A DNA stretch of 64,000 bases. Source: Gemmatimonadota bacterium (GTDB lineage: Bacteria; Gemmatimonadota; Gemmatimonadetes; Longimicrobiales; Gaopeijiaceae). Of the stretch, positions 18,403 to 27,681 are shown piece by piece. A program made the position numbers and the translations under genes. The notes under the pieces were generated by a model. It was not told where the DNA came from, searched no databases, and saw only the letters and a program-made list of their open reading frames with translations. How positions within the stretch are numbered: the first letter of the stretch is position 1; every line of letters begins with the position of its first letter. Location of the stretch: NCBI GenBank assembly GCA_028873595.1, contig JAPPOV010000033.1, positions 171,165-235,164 of the forward strand, given 5' to 3'.

Positions 18403-18966
18403 TCACCACCGGCTCACTGTCCGACGGGGTCTTCGGTCGCCGATCACAAAGACCTGGTCGACGAATCCATCACGGTCATAGTCCGAGAACTCCGCAACCT
18501 CGAATCCGGCGACCGTCACGACGAGAACGCGCACTCCCCCTGGCTGTCCGACCCATCTCCCGCGCATTGGCCCATAGATTCCCGCCCGGTTCGCAGCATT
18601 CTTGACCCGCCGCACCGTATGGCGGCCCAGGAGATCACGCAGGTCGTCTGTCTGCAGCACGACGCGCCGGCCGTAGAATCCGCGACGGAAGCGTACTTCA
18701 CCGAAGTCGGCGCGAAGCCAGACATTGCCGACCGAGAACCCGGCGCGGTGTCCGCGGCTCGTATAGACGACTCTCGACCGCACGTCTCGGTGCCGTGGCC
18801 GGACCCGGTACACGCGACCCGGAGCCCGCACGGGCTCGAGTTGTTGGACGTGTTGATCGCGCTCGCGGGCGCGATCGCCGCTGCGGCCACGGCTCTGCGC
18901 CTCAGCGTCCACAGGGAGAACCATCACGAGGCCCATGAGGGCCAGAAGAACCTCTCGTCTCATCAT
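18403..18966 (-). CDS. Secreted basic protein of unknown function
   Basis: A protein of 187 residues starting with two Met codons (either may be used; GGGGAAG lies upstream) and a signal peptide ending AEAQ near residue 24. The mature region is Arg-rich (RGRSGDRARERDQH, RVYRVRPRHRDVRSR), then a globular part, and ends with 'SDYDRDGFVDQVFVIGDRR'. The DYDRDGFVD segment resembles a calcium-binding EF-hand or dockerin-type loop. No family recognised. It is divergent from the moxR operon. Confidence 0.75.
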   Translation of the reverse strand: MMRREVLLALMGLVMVLPVDAEAQSRGRSGDRARERDQHVQQLEPVRAPGRVYRVRPRHRDVRSRVVYTSRGHRAGFSVGNVWLRADFGEVRFRRGFYGRRVVLQTDDLRDLLGRHTVRRVKNAANRAGIYGPMRGRWVGQPGGVRVLVVTVAGFEVAEFSDYDRDGFVDQVFVIGDRRPRRTVSRW

Positions 18967-19291
18967 ACTTCCCCTTTCCAGGAACCGGTCGAAGCCGGTC
19001 TCGTGGTGAAGAGCCGGGGCCCTCCCCGAACTCTGCCGGCGTCTCTGCCAGCGGGTCACACACGACCTTGAGGGAAGCAGCACGCGTGCCAGAAGTCGAG
19101 GAGTCTTCTAACTTGTTGATGTGGATGAGGTTGAGGATTTCCCGTCTCGTCCGGATGTCACCTGGAGAGGACACATTGAGACCTGTGCGGAAGGCGCCGT
19201 CGGCGTTGGACAACCCTTCCGTGAGCTTCCGCATCCATTACCATATCGCGGCCAACTTTGCCTGTACTTTCGTTACATCGAGCGTGAGGAC
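18967..19291. other. Upstream region of the moxR-bat operon
   Basis: About 325 bases between the divergent secreted-protein gene and moxR. The moxR frame stays open upstream, but the sequence there is not MoxR-like. The region should contain promoters for both sides; I see no convincing hexamers or operator. Confidence 0.5.
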
Positions 19292-20293
19292 ATGAACGAG
19301 ACGAAGAGCCTCGACATCGAGGTGATTCAGCAGAAGATCCAGCAGGAGAGCGAGTTCATGGACCGGCTTCGCAGCGAGGTCGGTCGTGTGATCGTGGGGC
19401 AGGAGCGCATGATCGAGCGCCTCCTGATTGGGCTCCTGGCCGATGGTCATGTGCTTATGGAGGGTGTGCCAGGCCTCGCGAAGACGCTGACGGTCAAGAC
19501 ACTCGCCGAAGCGATCGACACGAAATTCCGTCGACTCCAGTTCACTCCGGACCTTCTCCCTGCCGACCTCATTGGGACGTTGATCTACGACCCGAAGGAT
19601 CAGGAGTTCAAGACCAAGAAAGGCCCGATCTTCGCCAACATCATCCTGGCCGACGAGATCAACCGCTCGCCGGCGAAGGTTCAATCCGCGCTTCTCGAGG
19701 CGATGCAGGAGCACACCGTCACAATCGGCGAAGAGAGTTACCCGCTCGGTGACCCGTTTCTGGTGCTCGCTACGCAGAACCCGATCGAGCAGGAAGGGAC
19801 ATATCCGCTTCCAGAGGCGCAGGTCGACCGCTTCATGCTCAAGCTCTCGATCGAGTACCCGAATGGAGATGAAGAGCTCGAGATCATGCGGCGCATGTCC
19901 TCGGGCGCGAAGGCGAGTACGCAGCCTGTGGTGACGCCGGAAGAGATCATCAAGGCTCGGAAGGCCACGGAGATGATCTACATGGACCAGCAGGTCGAGC
20001 GGTACATCGTCGATCTCGTGTTGGCCACACGTGACCCGGCGGCCTATGGGCTCGACGACCTGCAGGAGTTGATCGCGTTCGGCGGATCTCCGCGCGCGAC
20101 GATCTGCCTGGCCAAGACGGCTCGAGCGCACGCCTTCCTCAACCGGCGGGGTTTCGTCACGCCGGACGACGTTCGGGCGATGGGGATGGATGTGCTGCGG
20201 CACCGCGTTCTGGTGACGTACGAGGCCGAAGCCGAAGAGGTGGCTCCAGAAGACATCGTGCGGCGGATCCTGGATCGCGTCGAGGTCCCCTGA
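19292..20293 (+). CDS. moxR: MoxR-family AAA+ ATPase
   Basis: A protein of 333 residues, normal for the family. Walker A is GVPGLAKT (58-65), Walker B IILADEIN (117-124), with sensor 1 in 'VLATQNPIEQEGTYPLPEAQ', a family hallmark, and the C-terminal lid domain from about 250. MoxR ATPases act as chaperones that remodel or load metal into VWA-domain partners, here encoded just downstream. The start is the ATG preceded by GAGGA. It is the first gene of an eight-gene operon with gaps of 13 bases or less. Confidence 0.95.
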   Translation: MNETKSLDIEVIQQKIQQESEFMDRLRSEVGRVIVGQERMIERLLIGLLADGHVLMEGVPGLAKTLTVKTLAEAIDTKFRRLQFTPDLLPADLIGTLIYDPKDQEFKTKKGPIFANIILADEINRSPAKVQSALLEAMQEHTVTIGEESYPLGDPFLVLATQNPIEQEGTYPLPEAQVDRFMLKLSIEYPNGDEELEIMRRMSSGAKASTQPVVTPEEIIKARKATEMIYMDQQVERYIVDLVLATRDPAAYGLDDLQELIAFGGSPRATICLAKTARAHAFLNRRGFVTPDDVRAMGMDVLRHRVLVTYEAEAEEVAPEDIVRRILDRVEVP

Positions 20294-20306
20294 CGGACCG
20301 CTGTCG

Positions 20307-21182
20307 ATGATCCCCCGCGAGATTCTCAAGCAGGTCCGGCGCATCGAGATCTCCACCCGGGGCCTCGTAAACGAGGTCTTCTCGGGTGAGTACCACTCGG
20401 TATTCAAGGGCCGAGGGATGAATTTCGCCGAGGTGCGAGAGTACCAGTACGGCGACGACATCCGCTCGATCGACTGGAACGTGACCGCGCGCAACGGTTC
20501 TCCGTTCGTGAAGATCTTCGAGGAAGAGCGCGAGCTCACGGTGATGCTGGTCGTCGACGTGAGTGCGTCCGGAGACTTCGGGAGCAGAGAGCGACTGAAA
20601 GGGGAGGTCGCGGTAGAGATCTGCGCGCTGTTGGCCTTCAGTGCGATCAAGAACAACGACAAGGTCGGCCTGATCATTTTCTCCGACCGTATCGAGAAAT
20701 TCGTGCCGCCCCGGAAGGGTCGTCGCCACGTGCTACGCGTACTGCGCGAACTCCTCTACCATCGGCCGGAGGGGCGTGGCACCGATATCACAGGAGCGCT
20801 GGAGTACCTCACCCATGTCCAGCGGAAGAAAGCGGTGACCTTCCTGGTCTCGGACTTTCGTGATTCGGGGTTCGATAAGGCGCTCGCGGTGGCGGGGCGC
20901 CGTCACGATCTGATTGCGGTGCGGCTGGGCGATGCGCGGGAGCGCGAATTGCCTCCGCTCGGGTACGTCGATCTGGAAGATCCCGAGACCGGAGAGCGGG
21001 TCGTGGTGAATACATCGAATCCGCAGTTCAGGATGGCGTACGCCACCCGCGTGGCCAACGAGCGAAGTGAGCTCGATCGGTCACTTCGGAAGAGCAAGGT
21101 CGACGTCATCGATATCGAAACGGGCGAGCCGTACGTCCGCCCGCTCATGCGCTTTTTTCAGGACCGGGCACGTCGACAGTGA
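20307..21182 (+). CDS. DUF58 domain protein
   Basis: A protein of 291 residues with the DUF58 core 'GRGMNFAEVREYQYGDDIRS' followed by 'IDWNVTARNGSPFVKIFEEE', then a VWA-like region ('LTVMLVVDVSASGDFGS', a DxSxS metal-site pattern). DUF58 proteins are regularly found next to MoxR and are thought to be substrates or partners of the ATPase. It lacks transmembrane segments and is probably cytoplasmic. It lies 13 bases after moxR and overlaps the next gene through GTGA. Confidence 0.93.
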   Translation: MIPREILKQVRRIEISTRGLVNEVFSGEYHSVFKGRGMNFAEVREYQYGDDIRSIDWNVTARNGSPFVKIFEEERELTVMLVVDVSASGDFGSRERLKGEVAVEICALLAFSAIKNNDKVGLIIFSDRIEKFVPPRKGRRHVLRVLRELLYHRPEGRGTDITGALEYLTHVQRKKAVTFLVSDFRDSGFDKALAVAGRRHDLIAVRLGDARERELPPLGYVDLEDPETGERVVVNTSNPQFRMAYATRVANERSELDRSLRKSKVDVIDIETGEPYVRPLMRFFQDRARRQ

Positions 21183-22207
21183 TGGATGGGATCCGCAGCT
21201 CCTGGGCCTCGGCGACCCGGACCGTCTTGATGACGGTCGTGCTCGTCGCGTCGCCGGCGTTCGGCAGTGCCCAGGTCGACATCCGCTCCGACGTCGATAC
21301 CACGCTGGTGACGGTCGGGGACCGAATCACGCTCACCGTCCGGGTTACGCACCCCGAGGCCGGGTCAGTTCTCTGGCCCGATTCCCTGGATTTGAGCCCG
21401 TTCGAGGTGCTCGCTGTGCAGGTATTGCCGCCGGAGTTTCTGGACGGTGCACGCGTCTCCTCCACAGCGTTTCAGCTTACAGCCTTCGAACTCGGTGAGC
21501 TCGAGATCCCGGCGTTCGACGTAGAGGTCGTCCGTGCTGATGGGAGCCGCCAGACGCTGCGAACCGATCGGTTCGGCGTAGAGGTGGTCACCGTCGGTCA
21601 GGACGAGACCGGAGATATCCGTGAAATCCGCGGACCGCTGATGATCCCGGTCAGCGTACTTCAGATCGCCAGCTGGCTCTTGATGCTCCTGCTCGCAGTC
21701 GCCGCCGGGGCATGGGGATATCGTCGGTGGGCCCGATCACGAGCTGGACAGCCGGTCGTCGCACCGGGGCCACCGCCGCGGCCGCCGCACGAGGTCGCTC
21801 TCGAGGCCCTGGACCGGCTCGAGGCTTCCGAGCTTCTCATTCGTGGAGAGGTCAAGAAGTACCACATCGAGGCGTCCGGTATCCTGCGCCGGTACGTCGA
21901 AGCCCGCTTCCGGGTGACGGCTCTGGAGATGACGACGTGGGAGATCCTGGACGGGCTCGCACGTGTGGGGGCGGGGTCCGGCTTCCGAGGCGACCTGCGT
22001 CGTTTCCTCGACCAGTGCGATCTCGTGAAGTTTGCGAAGGTCCTGCCTGCACAGGGTATGTCACACGACCTCCTGCAACTCGGGCGCGACCTCGTCATCG
22101 AGTCGATGAATCGGGCGAAAGAAAGACCTGGGGGTGAGGAGACGATCAGCGGCGCCTCCGCGAGCCCCGCGGGCTCGGGCACCGCTGCCTCTGGGGACGA
22201 GGCCTGA
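21179..22207 (+). CDS. DUF4381-like membrane protein of the bat operon
   Basis: A protein of 342 residues: signal peptide, an extracytoplasmic beta-rich domain of about 120 residues resembling a single BatD-type domain ('VGDRITLTVRVTHPEAGSV'), one transmembrane helix near 160-180 ('SWLLMLLLAVAAGAW'), and a cytoplasmic helical domain with 'LLIRGEVKKYHIEASGILRR' and 'ALEMTTWEILDGL', the pattern of DUF4381. It would anchor the MoxR/VWA complex to the membrane. Starts possible are GTG at the overlap with the upstream stop or the ATG three bases later. The C-terminal 25 residues are low-complexity. Its stop overlaps batA (TGATG). Confidence 0.85.
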   Translation: MMDGIRSSWASATRTVLMTVVLVASPAFGSAQVDIRSDVDTTLVTVGDRITLTVRVTHPEAGSVLWPDSLDLSPFEVLAVQVLPPEFLDGARVSSTAFQLTAFELGELEIPAFDVEVVRADGSRQTLRTDRFGVEVVTVGQDETGDIREIRGPLMIPVSVLQIASWLLMLLLAVAAGAWGYRRWARSRAGQPVVAPGPPPRPPHEVALEALDRLEASELLIRGEVKKYHIEASGILRRYVEARFRVTALEMTTWEILDGLARVGAGSGFRGDLRRFLDQCDLVKFAKVLPAQGMSHDLLQLGRDLVIESMNRAKERPGGEETISGASASPAGSGTAASGDEA

Positions 22208-23193
22208 TGTTCCGCTTCGAAGACCCCGCGGTGCTCGGCCTCCTTCTTCTTCTGCCGGCCGTGTTCTGGCTGCGATGGCGACGGGGCCGACGCCCGGCGT
22301 CGATTCGCTTTTCGGCGGTTGCGGCGGCACGGGCGGCTCAAGGGACACCTGTGCGATGGGCTTCGATCGTCCCTGGCGCGTTGCGGGGCCTGGCACTCGC
22401 GACATTCGTCGTCGCACTGGCTCGACCACAGACCGGCATCACGACGGAGAATGTGCTCACCGAGGGGATCGACATCGTCATGGTGCTCGATGTGTCCAGC
22501 TCGATGCTCGCAGAGGACCTCGAACCGAACCGCCTCGAAGCCGCCAAGTTCGTGGGGGCTGATTTCGTCTCTGGACGACGCAACGATCGTATCGGGCTCG
22601 TTGCCTTCGCTGGTCAGGCGTTCACCCAGGCTCCGCTGACCTTCGACTACGACGTCGTTCAGTCTCTGCTCGGAGAGCTTGAGATCGGAATGATCGAAGA
22701 CGGCACGGCGGTCGGCATGGGGCTTGCGACGGCGGTCAAGCGGCTGCAGGCCTCGCCCGCGGAGTCGAAGGTGGTCGTGCTCCTGACCGACGGACGGTCG
22801 AACCGAGGCGAGATCGGTCCGGTAACTGCAGCCCAGATGGCCGAGGCACTCGGGATCCGTGTCTACACGATCGGTGCCGGCTCACAAGGGACGGCACGGG
22901 TTCCTGTGCAGGATCCCCTCGGTGGGGTGCGATACGCCAACATGCGGGTCGATATCGATGAGCCAACGCTCCAGAGCGTGGCTGAGTTGACCGGGGGGCG
23001 CTACTTCCGTGCGACTGACACGGAGAGCCTCCAGCAGATCTACTCGGAGATCGACGAGTTGGAGCGCACCGAGATCGAAGTCGAGAACTTCACGCAATTC
23101 GAAGAGCAGTTTCCGCTCCCGCTCGGCCTGGGCTTCCTCTTCCTGATGACTGAGCTGGCCCTGACTCAGACAGTGCTGAGGAGGCTGCCCTGA
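22207..23193 (+). CDS. batA: BatA-like VWA-domain membrane protein
   Basis: A protein of 328 residues: N-terminal 'MFRFEDPAVLGLLLLLPAVF' helix, second helix near 57-75 ending 'ALARPQ', then a VWA domain with an intact metal-ion-dependent adhesion site (LDVSSSM: Asp95, Ser97, Ser99; later Thr in 'EDGTAVGMG' and Asp in 'LLTDGRSN'), and a C-terminal helix. BatA and BatB form the membrane core of the Bat system, named for Bacteroides aerotolerance. It starts by TGATG overlap and ends by TGATG with batB, its paralogue. Confidence 0.93.
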   Translation: MFRFEDPAVLGLLLLLPAVFWLRWRRGRRPASIRFSAVAAARAAQGTPVRWASIVPGALRGLALATFVVALARPQTGITTENVLTEGIDIVMVLDVSSSMLAEDLEPNRLEAAKFVGADFVSGRRNDRIGLVAFAGQAFTQAPLTFDYDVVQSLLGELEIGMIEDGTAVGMGLATAVKRLQASPAESKVVVLLTDGRSNRGEIGPVTAAQMAEALGIRVYTIGAGSQGTARVPVQDPLGGVRYANMRVDIDEPTLQSVAELTGGRYFRATDTESLQQIYSEIDELERTEIEVENFTQFEEQFPLPLGLGFLFLMTELALTQTVLRRLP

Positions 23194-24218
23194 TGTTCCG
23201 GTTCAATGACCCGGGGTGGCTCTGGGCGCTCGCGCTCGTTCCCGTTCTGGCACTGCTCGTCATGCAGGCGTCCGCAGCCAGACGGCGCGCGCTCGAGATC
23301 TTCGCTGAGGTTGAGCTGGTGCAGCGCCTTACACGTTCCGTTCATCAGACGATGAGGCGCTGGAAGGCCGTGATGCAGATCACAGCCGTCGCACTGCTGG
23401 TCGTAGCACTGGCACGTCCTCAGTTCGGTAGCCGGGTGGAGACAATCCGGAGTTCGGGGCAGGATATCGTCGTTGCGATCGACCTCTCGCAGTCGATGCT
23501 TGCCGAAGACGTCTCCCCGAATCGACTGGAGCGGGCCCGGCTCGCGGTCTATCGGCTCATGGACGGATTGAGCGGTGATCGGATCGGCCTGGTTGCGTTC
23601 GCCGCCGACGCCTTTGTCCAGAGCCCCCTCACGCTCGACTACCGGGCCGCCGGGATGTTCCTCACTGCAATGACGCCGGACCTGATGCCGATTCAGGGTA
23701 CTGATCTGGGGGTCGCATTGAGGACCGCTCTCGAGGCTCTGGAACAAGGGGCGCGTGAGGCGCGAGCCCTCGTGCTGGTCACCGACGCCGAGGACCACGA
23801 GGATGATTTTGAAGACATCCTGTCCGATCTCCGAGCGATCGACGTCTACATTGTCGTGATCGGAACGAACGAGGGAGCCCCGATTCCGGTATATGACGAC
23901 CGGGGCGTACAGCAGGGATTCCTTCGAGACGAAGACGGGAGTGTCGTAACCACCCGGGTAGGGGAGGGGGCGCTGCAGAGCCTTGCAGATCAGGCGGGCG
24001 CAACGATCGTCCGGGCCAGTGCAGATGGCACGGCGCTCGACCAGCTCGTCGATCGCATCGCCAGCGGAGAGGGTGACGAGTTCGATGCACGTGAGGTGAC
24101 GCAGTTCGAAGAGCAGTACCAGCTCTTCCTCGCTCTGGCGCTCCTGCTGCTCCTTTCGGAGGCTCTTCTCTCCGACCGGAGAAGCGAAGAGCACGAATGG
24201 GTTGGGAGATTCGAATGA
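23193..24218 (+). CDS. batB: BatB-like VWA-domain membrane protein
   Basis: A protein of 341 residues with the same plan as BatA: 'MFRFNDPGWLWALALVPVLA' helix, second helix ending 'VALARPQ', VWA domain with AIDLSQSM (Asp97, Ser99, Ser101), 'QGTDLGVAL' and 'VLVTDAEDHEDD', and a final helix 'YQLFLALALLLLLSE'. The two VWA proteins are tandem duplicates and both keep their metal sites. The acidic loop after 'VTDAED' (HEDDFED) is typical of BatB. The stop overlaps the batC ATG (ATGA). Confidence 0.93.
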   Translation: MFRFNDPGWLWALALVPVLALLVMQASAARRRALEIFAEVELVQRLTRSVHQTMRRWKAVMQITAVALLVVALARPQFGSRVETIRSSGQDIVVAIDLSQSMLAEDVSPNRLERARLAVYRLMDGLSGDRIGLVAFAADAFVQSPLTLDYRAAGMFLTAMTPDLMPIQGTDLGVALRTALEALEQGAREARALVLVTDAEDHEDDFEDILSDLRAIDVYIVVIGTNEGAPIPVYDDRGVQQGFLRDEDGSVVTTRVGEGALQSLADQAGATIVRASADGTALDQLVDRIASGEGDEFDAREVTQFEEQYQLFLALALLLLLSEALLSDRRSEEHEWVGRFE

Positions 24219-25000
24219 GACAACGACGGCATGATCGGCGGAGATGCCTCACGGGGGCCATTGTCGCACGAAGCGCGACTGCACTCCTCGGGATGACGCT
24301 CGCTGTGAGCCCGGCTGAAGGGCAGGCCGGCCGGGACCGTGTGCGCGAAGGAAATCGTCTTTATGACGAAGGACGCTTCGCCGAGGCCCACCAGAAGTAC
24401 CTCGAGGCGATGGCCGAGGCCCCGGACGCTCCGATCATCCCGTTCAACGACGGGAATGCACTCTATCAGACCACGGACTATCAGCGGGCGATGGAAGCGT
24501 ACCAGCGAGCCATCGAGGCCGGGGATCCCGCACTCGCGTCCTCGGCATGGTACAACCTGGGCAATACGCTCTACCGTCAGCAGCAGCTCCAGCAGAGCCT
24601 GGAGGCCTTCAAACAGGCGTTGCGACTGAACCCGCAGGACGGTGACGCGAAGCACAACCTCGAGCGAGTACTCGAGCAGATGCAGGAGCAACAGAAGCAG
24701 GAGAACGACGAATCGCAGGACGAACAGGACGAAGACGAAGAGGATCAGCAGGAGCAGGAGGACCAGGAGCAGGACCCGCAGCAAGATCAGGACTCTCCGG
24801 AGGGTGGCGAGGACGAGGACGAGCAGGATGAATCGCCGCCCCAGGGCGAGGAACCCCAGGAAGAAGGACAGGAGCCTCAGCAGAACGAGATGACGCAGGA
24901 AGAAGCGGAGCGTCTGCTCGACGCCATCGAAGAAGATCCCGAAGACGTGAACCGGAAACGGCTCTCCGCGCGTGGGCGCCGTCCGAAGAAGCCGTGGTGA
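24215..25000 (+). CDS. batC: BatC-like TPR protein with long acidic, Gln-rich tail
   Basis: A protein of 261 residues: short signal sequence, tetratricopeptide repeats over about 30-150 ('GNRLYDEGRFAEAHQKYLEA', 'GNALYQTTDYQRAMEAYQRA', 'GNTLYRQQQLQQSLEAFKQA'), and then roughly 100 residues made mostly of Glu, Gln and Asp, such as DEQDEDEEDQQEQEDQEQD. BatC proteins normally have such a tail, but this one is long. The ATG at 24215 (ATGA overlap) is preferred to an ATG at 24197 that would overlap batB by 22 bases. The stop overlaps batD's start (TGATG). Confidence 0.88.
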   Translation: MRQRRHDRRRCLTGAIVARSATALLGMTLAVSPAEGQAGRDRVREGNRLYDEGRFAEAHQKYLEAMAEAPDAPIIPFNDGNALYQTTDYQRAMEAYQRAIEAGDPALASSAWYNLGNTLYRQQQLQQSLEAFKQALRLNPQDGDAKHNLERVLEQMQEQQKQENDESQDEQDEDEEDQQEQEDQEQDPQQDQDSPEGGEDEDEQDESPPQGEEPQEEGQEPQQNEMTQEEAERLLDAIEEDPEDVNRKRLSARGRRPKKPW

Positions 25001-26790
25001 TGCCCGCTCGGATGCCGGTGGCGGTATTCGTCACCGTCGCCTTCTTCTCGCTGACCGCCCCGGCTCTCGGCCAGGACGTCGGCGCTCGCGCCTTTGTCAC
25101 GCCGGGAACGACTGTGGGCGTTGGAGCAGCCTTTGTCGTAAATGTGGAAGTGTCGGGCACGCAGTCGATGAACCGTGATGTCGCGTCGCCAAACCTGAAT
25201 CAGTTCGCGCGTTTCCTGGGCACCAGTACTCAGTCTTCAGTCCAGATGGTGAATGGACGGACGACCGTTTCCGTGACGGTTCAGCATCGTTATCAGGCGT
25301 TAGCGGAGGGGACCTTTACGATTCCGGCGATCGAGGTGGTGGCCGAAGGGCAGACACTCACCACGGATCCTGTCGAGTTCACAGTCTCCGCCGATGCTGC
25401 GCAGGCCCAGCCGGCCAGCGGCATTCAACCCGATGAGCTCTTCATCACCGCGGAGGCATCACGGACGTCGGTGCGCGAAGGCGAACCGTTCATTGTCGAG
25501 TATCGAATCTGGACGAAGGTCGACGTCACGAACTTCGGCATGACCAACGTACCGGAGCCGGCAGGCTTCTGGGTCGAAGACGTATCACCGCAGGGCTCGC
25601 CGCAGGTCGAGGAGCGAACCCGAAACGGTGAGCAATACGCGACTGCTGTGGTGCGCCGCGTGGCACTCGTTCCAACGGGGTCGGGACAGCGAACGGTCGA
25701 ACCGATTGGGATCGAGGCATCCGTGCGGGTTCAGACCGGCCGTGATCCGTTCGAACGGGTGTTCGGGCGCTCGTCCATCTTCGGTTCGACGACGGTACCG
25801 GTCACCGTGCTCTCCAACCCGCTCACCATCGACGTGATGCCCCTGCCACCGGGTCGCCCGAATCCGTTCACCGGCGTGGTCGGACGCCTGCGCGTGACCA
25901 CCGACCTCGATCGTGACTCGGTGGATGCGAATGAAGCTGTGACACTGACGGTGCGCGTGACCGGAGATGGACATCTGCGCTCGATGACCGCACCCGATCT
26001 TGGTTTGCCGGATGACTTCGAAGTCTTTCCCCCGGAAGTCTCGGAGACGGTCGGGATCGCCGGGGACGGGCTGTCCGGAGCCAAGACGTTCGAGTATGTG
26101 GTCATCCCGCGGGCACCGGGGCAGCGGGAGATCCCACCGATCACGCTCGCGTACTTCGACGGGGTTGCCGATGAGTACCGAGAGGCGGTCAGTGCTGCGA
26201 TTCCACTCACGGTTGCAGGAACTGTACTCGAGGGACCGGCGGCCTTGACCCGTGGGGGTGTAGAGCAGTTCCGACAGGATATCCGATTCATTCGTCTCGG
26301 ATCTCTCGACCTGCGTCGCAGTGGTGGCTCGGTCCTGACTGGAGCCGGATTCTGGATCTTCCTGCTGCTTCCGCTCGTGGCGGTGGGAGGGGCCGTCGTA
26401 CTGCGCCGACATTGGGATCTGCTCGAGGGAGATCTGGCGTATGCTCGGGGGCGGCGAGCTGGACGCGTGGCTCGGAAACGCCTCGCACACGCTCGATCTA
26501 TGGCCGCCACGGAAGATCGACGTGCCTTCTATGCCGAGGTCGCCCGCGCCCTCACCGGCCTCATCTCGGATCGGCTCAACCTTGCAGAGGCGGGACTCGA
26601 ATCCGTGGCCATCGAACGAGAATTGAGTCGGGCCGGTGTAGCCGACGCGTTGAGGGAGGAGGTCCTCGAATGTCTGGCCCACTGCGATCGTCAGCGATTC
26701 ACGCCGCCGAGCAACGACCCGGATGAAAAGACTCACTTCCTCTCACGCGTCGAAAGGCTGATGGACGGCGTGGACCGGGTGGTGCGATGA
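25000..26790 (+). CDS. batD: BatD-like large exported membrane protein
   Basis: A protein of 596 residues: signal peptide, about three immunoglobulin-like beta domains in the periplasm ('VGVGAAFVVNVEVSGTQS', 'TSVREGEPFIVEYRIWTKV', 'DSVDANEAVTLTVRVTGDG'), a transmembrane helix near 445-465 ('GFWIFLLLPLVAVGGAVV'), and a cytoplasmic helical domain with 'RAFYAEVARALTGLISDRLN'. BatD is the large scaffold of the Bat complex. Two in-frame GTG codons precede the ATG, which overlaps the batC stop. The stop overlaps batE (ATGA). Confidence 0.92.
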   Translation: MPARMPVAVFVTVAFFSLTAPALGQDVGARAFVTPGTTVGVGAAFVVNVEVSGTQSMNRDVASPNLNQFARFLGTSTQSSVQMVNGRTTVSVTVQHRYQALAEGTFTIPAIEVVAEGQTLTTDPVEFTVSADAAQAQPASGIQPDELFITAEASRTSVREGEPFIVEYRIWTKVDVTNFGMTNVPEPAGFWVEDVSPQGSPQVEERTRNGEQYATAVVRRVALVPTGSGQRTVEPIGIEASVRVQTGRDPFERVFGRSSIFGSTTVPVTVLSNPLTIDVMPLPPGRPNPFTGVVGRLRVTTDLDRDSVDANEAVTLTVRVTGDGHLRSMTAPDLGLPDDFEVFPPEVSETVGIAGDGLSGAKTFEYVVIPRAPGQREIPPITLAYFDGVADEYREAVSAAIPLTVAGTVLEGPAALTRGGVEQFRQDIRFIRLGSLDLRRSGGSVLTGAGFWIFLLLPLVAVGGAVVLRRHWDLLEGDLAYARGRRAGRVARKRLAHARSMAATEDRRAFYAEVARALTGLISDRLNLAEAGLESVAIERELSRAGVADALREEVLECLAHCDRQRFTPPSNDPDEKTHFLSRVERLMDGVDRVVR

Positions 26791-27563
26791 GCAGGGTCTG
26801 GGCGTCCTCGGCCCGGGTGATCGGGTTCGCCTTATGCCTGCTGCTTCCTCCTGCATCAATCCACGCGCAGGACGAGATCGTGGATCGCGGAAATCTGGCG
26901 TATCAGGAGGGAGACTATGCTGCCGCGATCGAAGCCTACGAGGCCGTTGTCGCGGGAGGGTTCACGAGTGCCGGGCTCGAATACAATCTCGGGAACGCCT
27001 ACTTCAAGTCCGGTGATCTCGGATTGTCGATCCTTCACTGGGAACGCGCCCTGGTGCTTTCTCCGGGGGATCCCGATACGCGCGCCAACCTCGAGCTCGC
27101 CCGCTCGATCACTGCGGATGCCATCGAACCGATGCCGACCTTCTGGCTCTTCGCTGTCGTGAATGGTTGGGTGAATCTGCTGCCCACACCGTTGCTCCTG
27201 CTGCTCGTGGGCGGTGCCTGGGTAGCCGTGACAGGAGGAGGTGTGGTCCGGCTACTCGGGCGTTCGGAAAGTCTGGTGGGGATGGGGCGGTGGGCCATGC
27301 TCACCGGGCTTCCCGTACTCGTCCTTTTCGGGGTGACACTAGCCGTTCGGGAGCTGGGGGTCGGTCGCGCAGATCGCGGTGTGGTGGTCGTCGAGGCCGT
27401 TGCCGTTCGTTCGGCGCCCGCTGAAGACGATGACCTCACCCTGTTCGAGGTCCACGAAGGCACTCGCGTACGAATCGATCAGCGCACCGGCGCCTGGGTC
27501 GAAGTCGTACTCGACGATGGAAAGGTTGGATGGATGCCCGTCGGCGCGATGGAGATCATCTGA
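26787..27563 (+). CDS. batE: BatE-like TPR/SH3 membrane protein
   Basis: A protein of 258 residues: signal peptide, TPR region ('GNLAYQEGDYAAAIEAYEAV', 'GNAYFKSGDLGLSILHWERA'), two or three transmembrane helices between 120 and 195, and a C-terminal bacterial SH3 domain ('VVVEAVAVRSAPAEDDD' to 'WVEVVLDDGKVGWMPVGAME'). This matches BatE, the final member of the operon. Start by ATGA overlap with batD. A hairpin follows the stop. Confidence 0.9.
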   Translation: MSRVWASSARVIGFALCLLLPPASIHAQDEIVDRGNLAYQEGDYAAAIEAYEAVVAGGFTSAGLEYNLGNAYFKSGDLGLSILHWERALVLSPGDPDTRANLELARSITADAIEPMPTFWLFAVVNGWVNLLPTPLLLLLVGGAWVAVTGGGVVRLLGRSESLVGMGRWAMLTGLPVLVLFGVTLAVRELGVGRADRGVVVVEAVAVRSAPAEDDDLTLFEVHEGTRVRIDQRTGAWVEVVLDDGKVGWMPVGAMEII

Positions 27564-27567
27564 TCGC

Positions 27568-27604
27568 GCGCCCCCGGTTCGCGTCTGGCGATTCACCGGG
27601 GCGC
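27568..27604 (+). terminator. Hairpin after the bat operon
   Basis: GC-rich arms (27568-27578 and 27595-27604) pair over ten bases with one bulge, a few bases after the batE stop. The loop is 16 bases and there is no T run, so it is only a moderate candidate. Confidence 0.4.
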
Positions 27605-27681
27605 ATCGGGCGTCGATCGGCGAGAACCTCTGGGTGGTAGCCTCACCCTTTCGCCCGGCGAGTGTCTGGAACTCTACAAAG

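Noticed and set aside
19238..20677. 479-codon minus-strand frame opposite moxR and the DUF58 gene
   Set aside because: It is the complement of two genes with exact AAA+ and DUF58 motifs; the translated sequence shows no domain.
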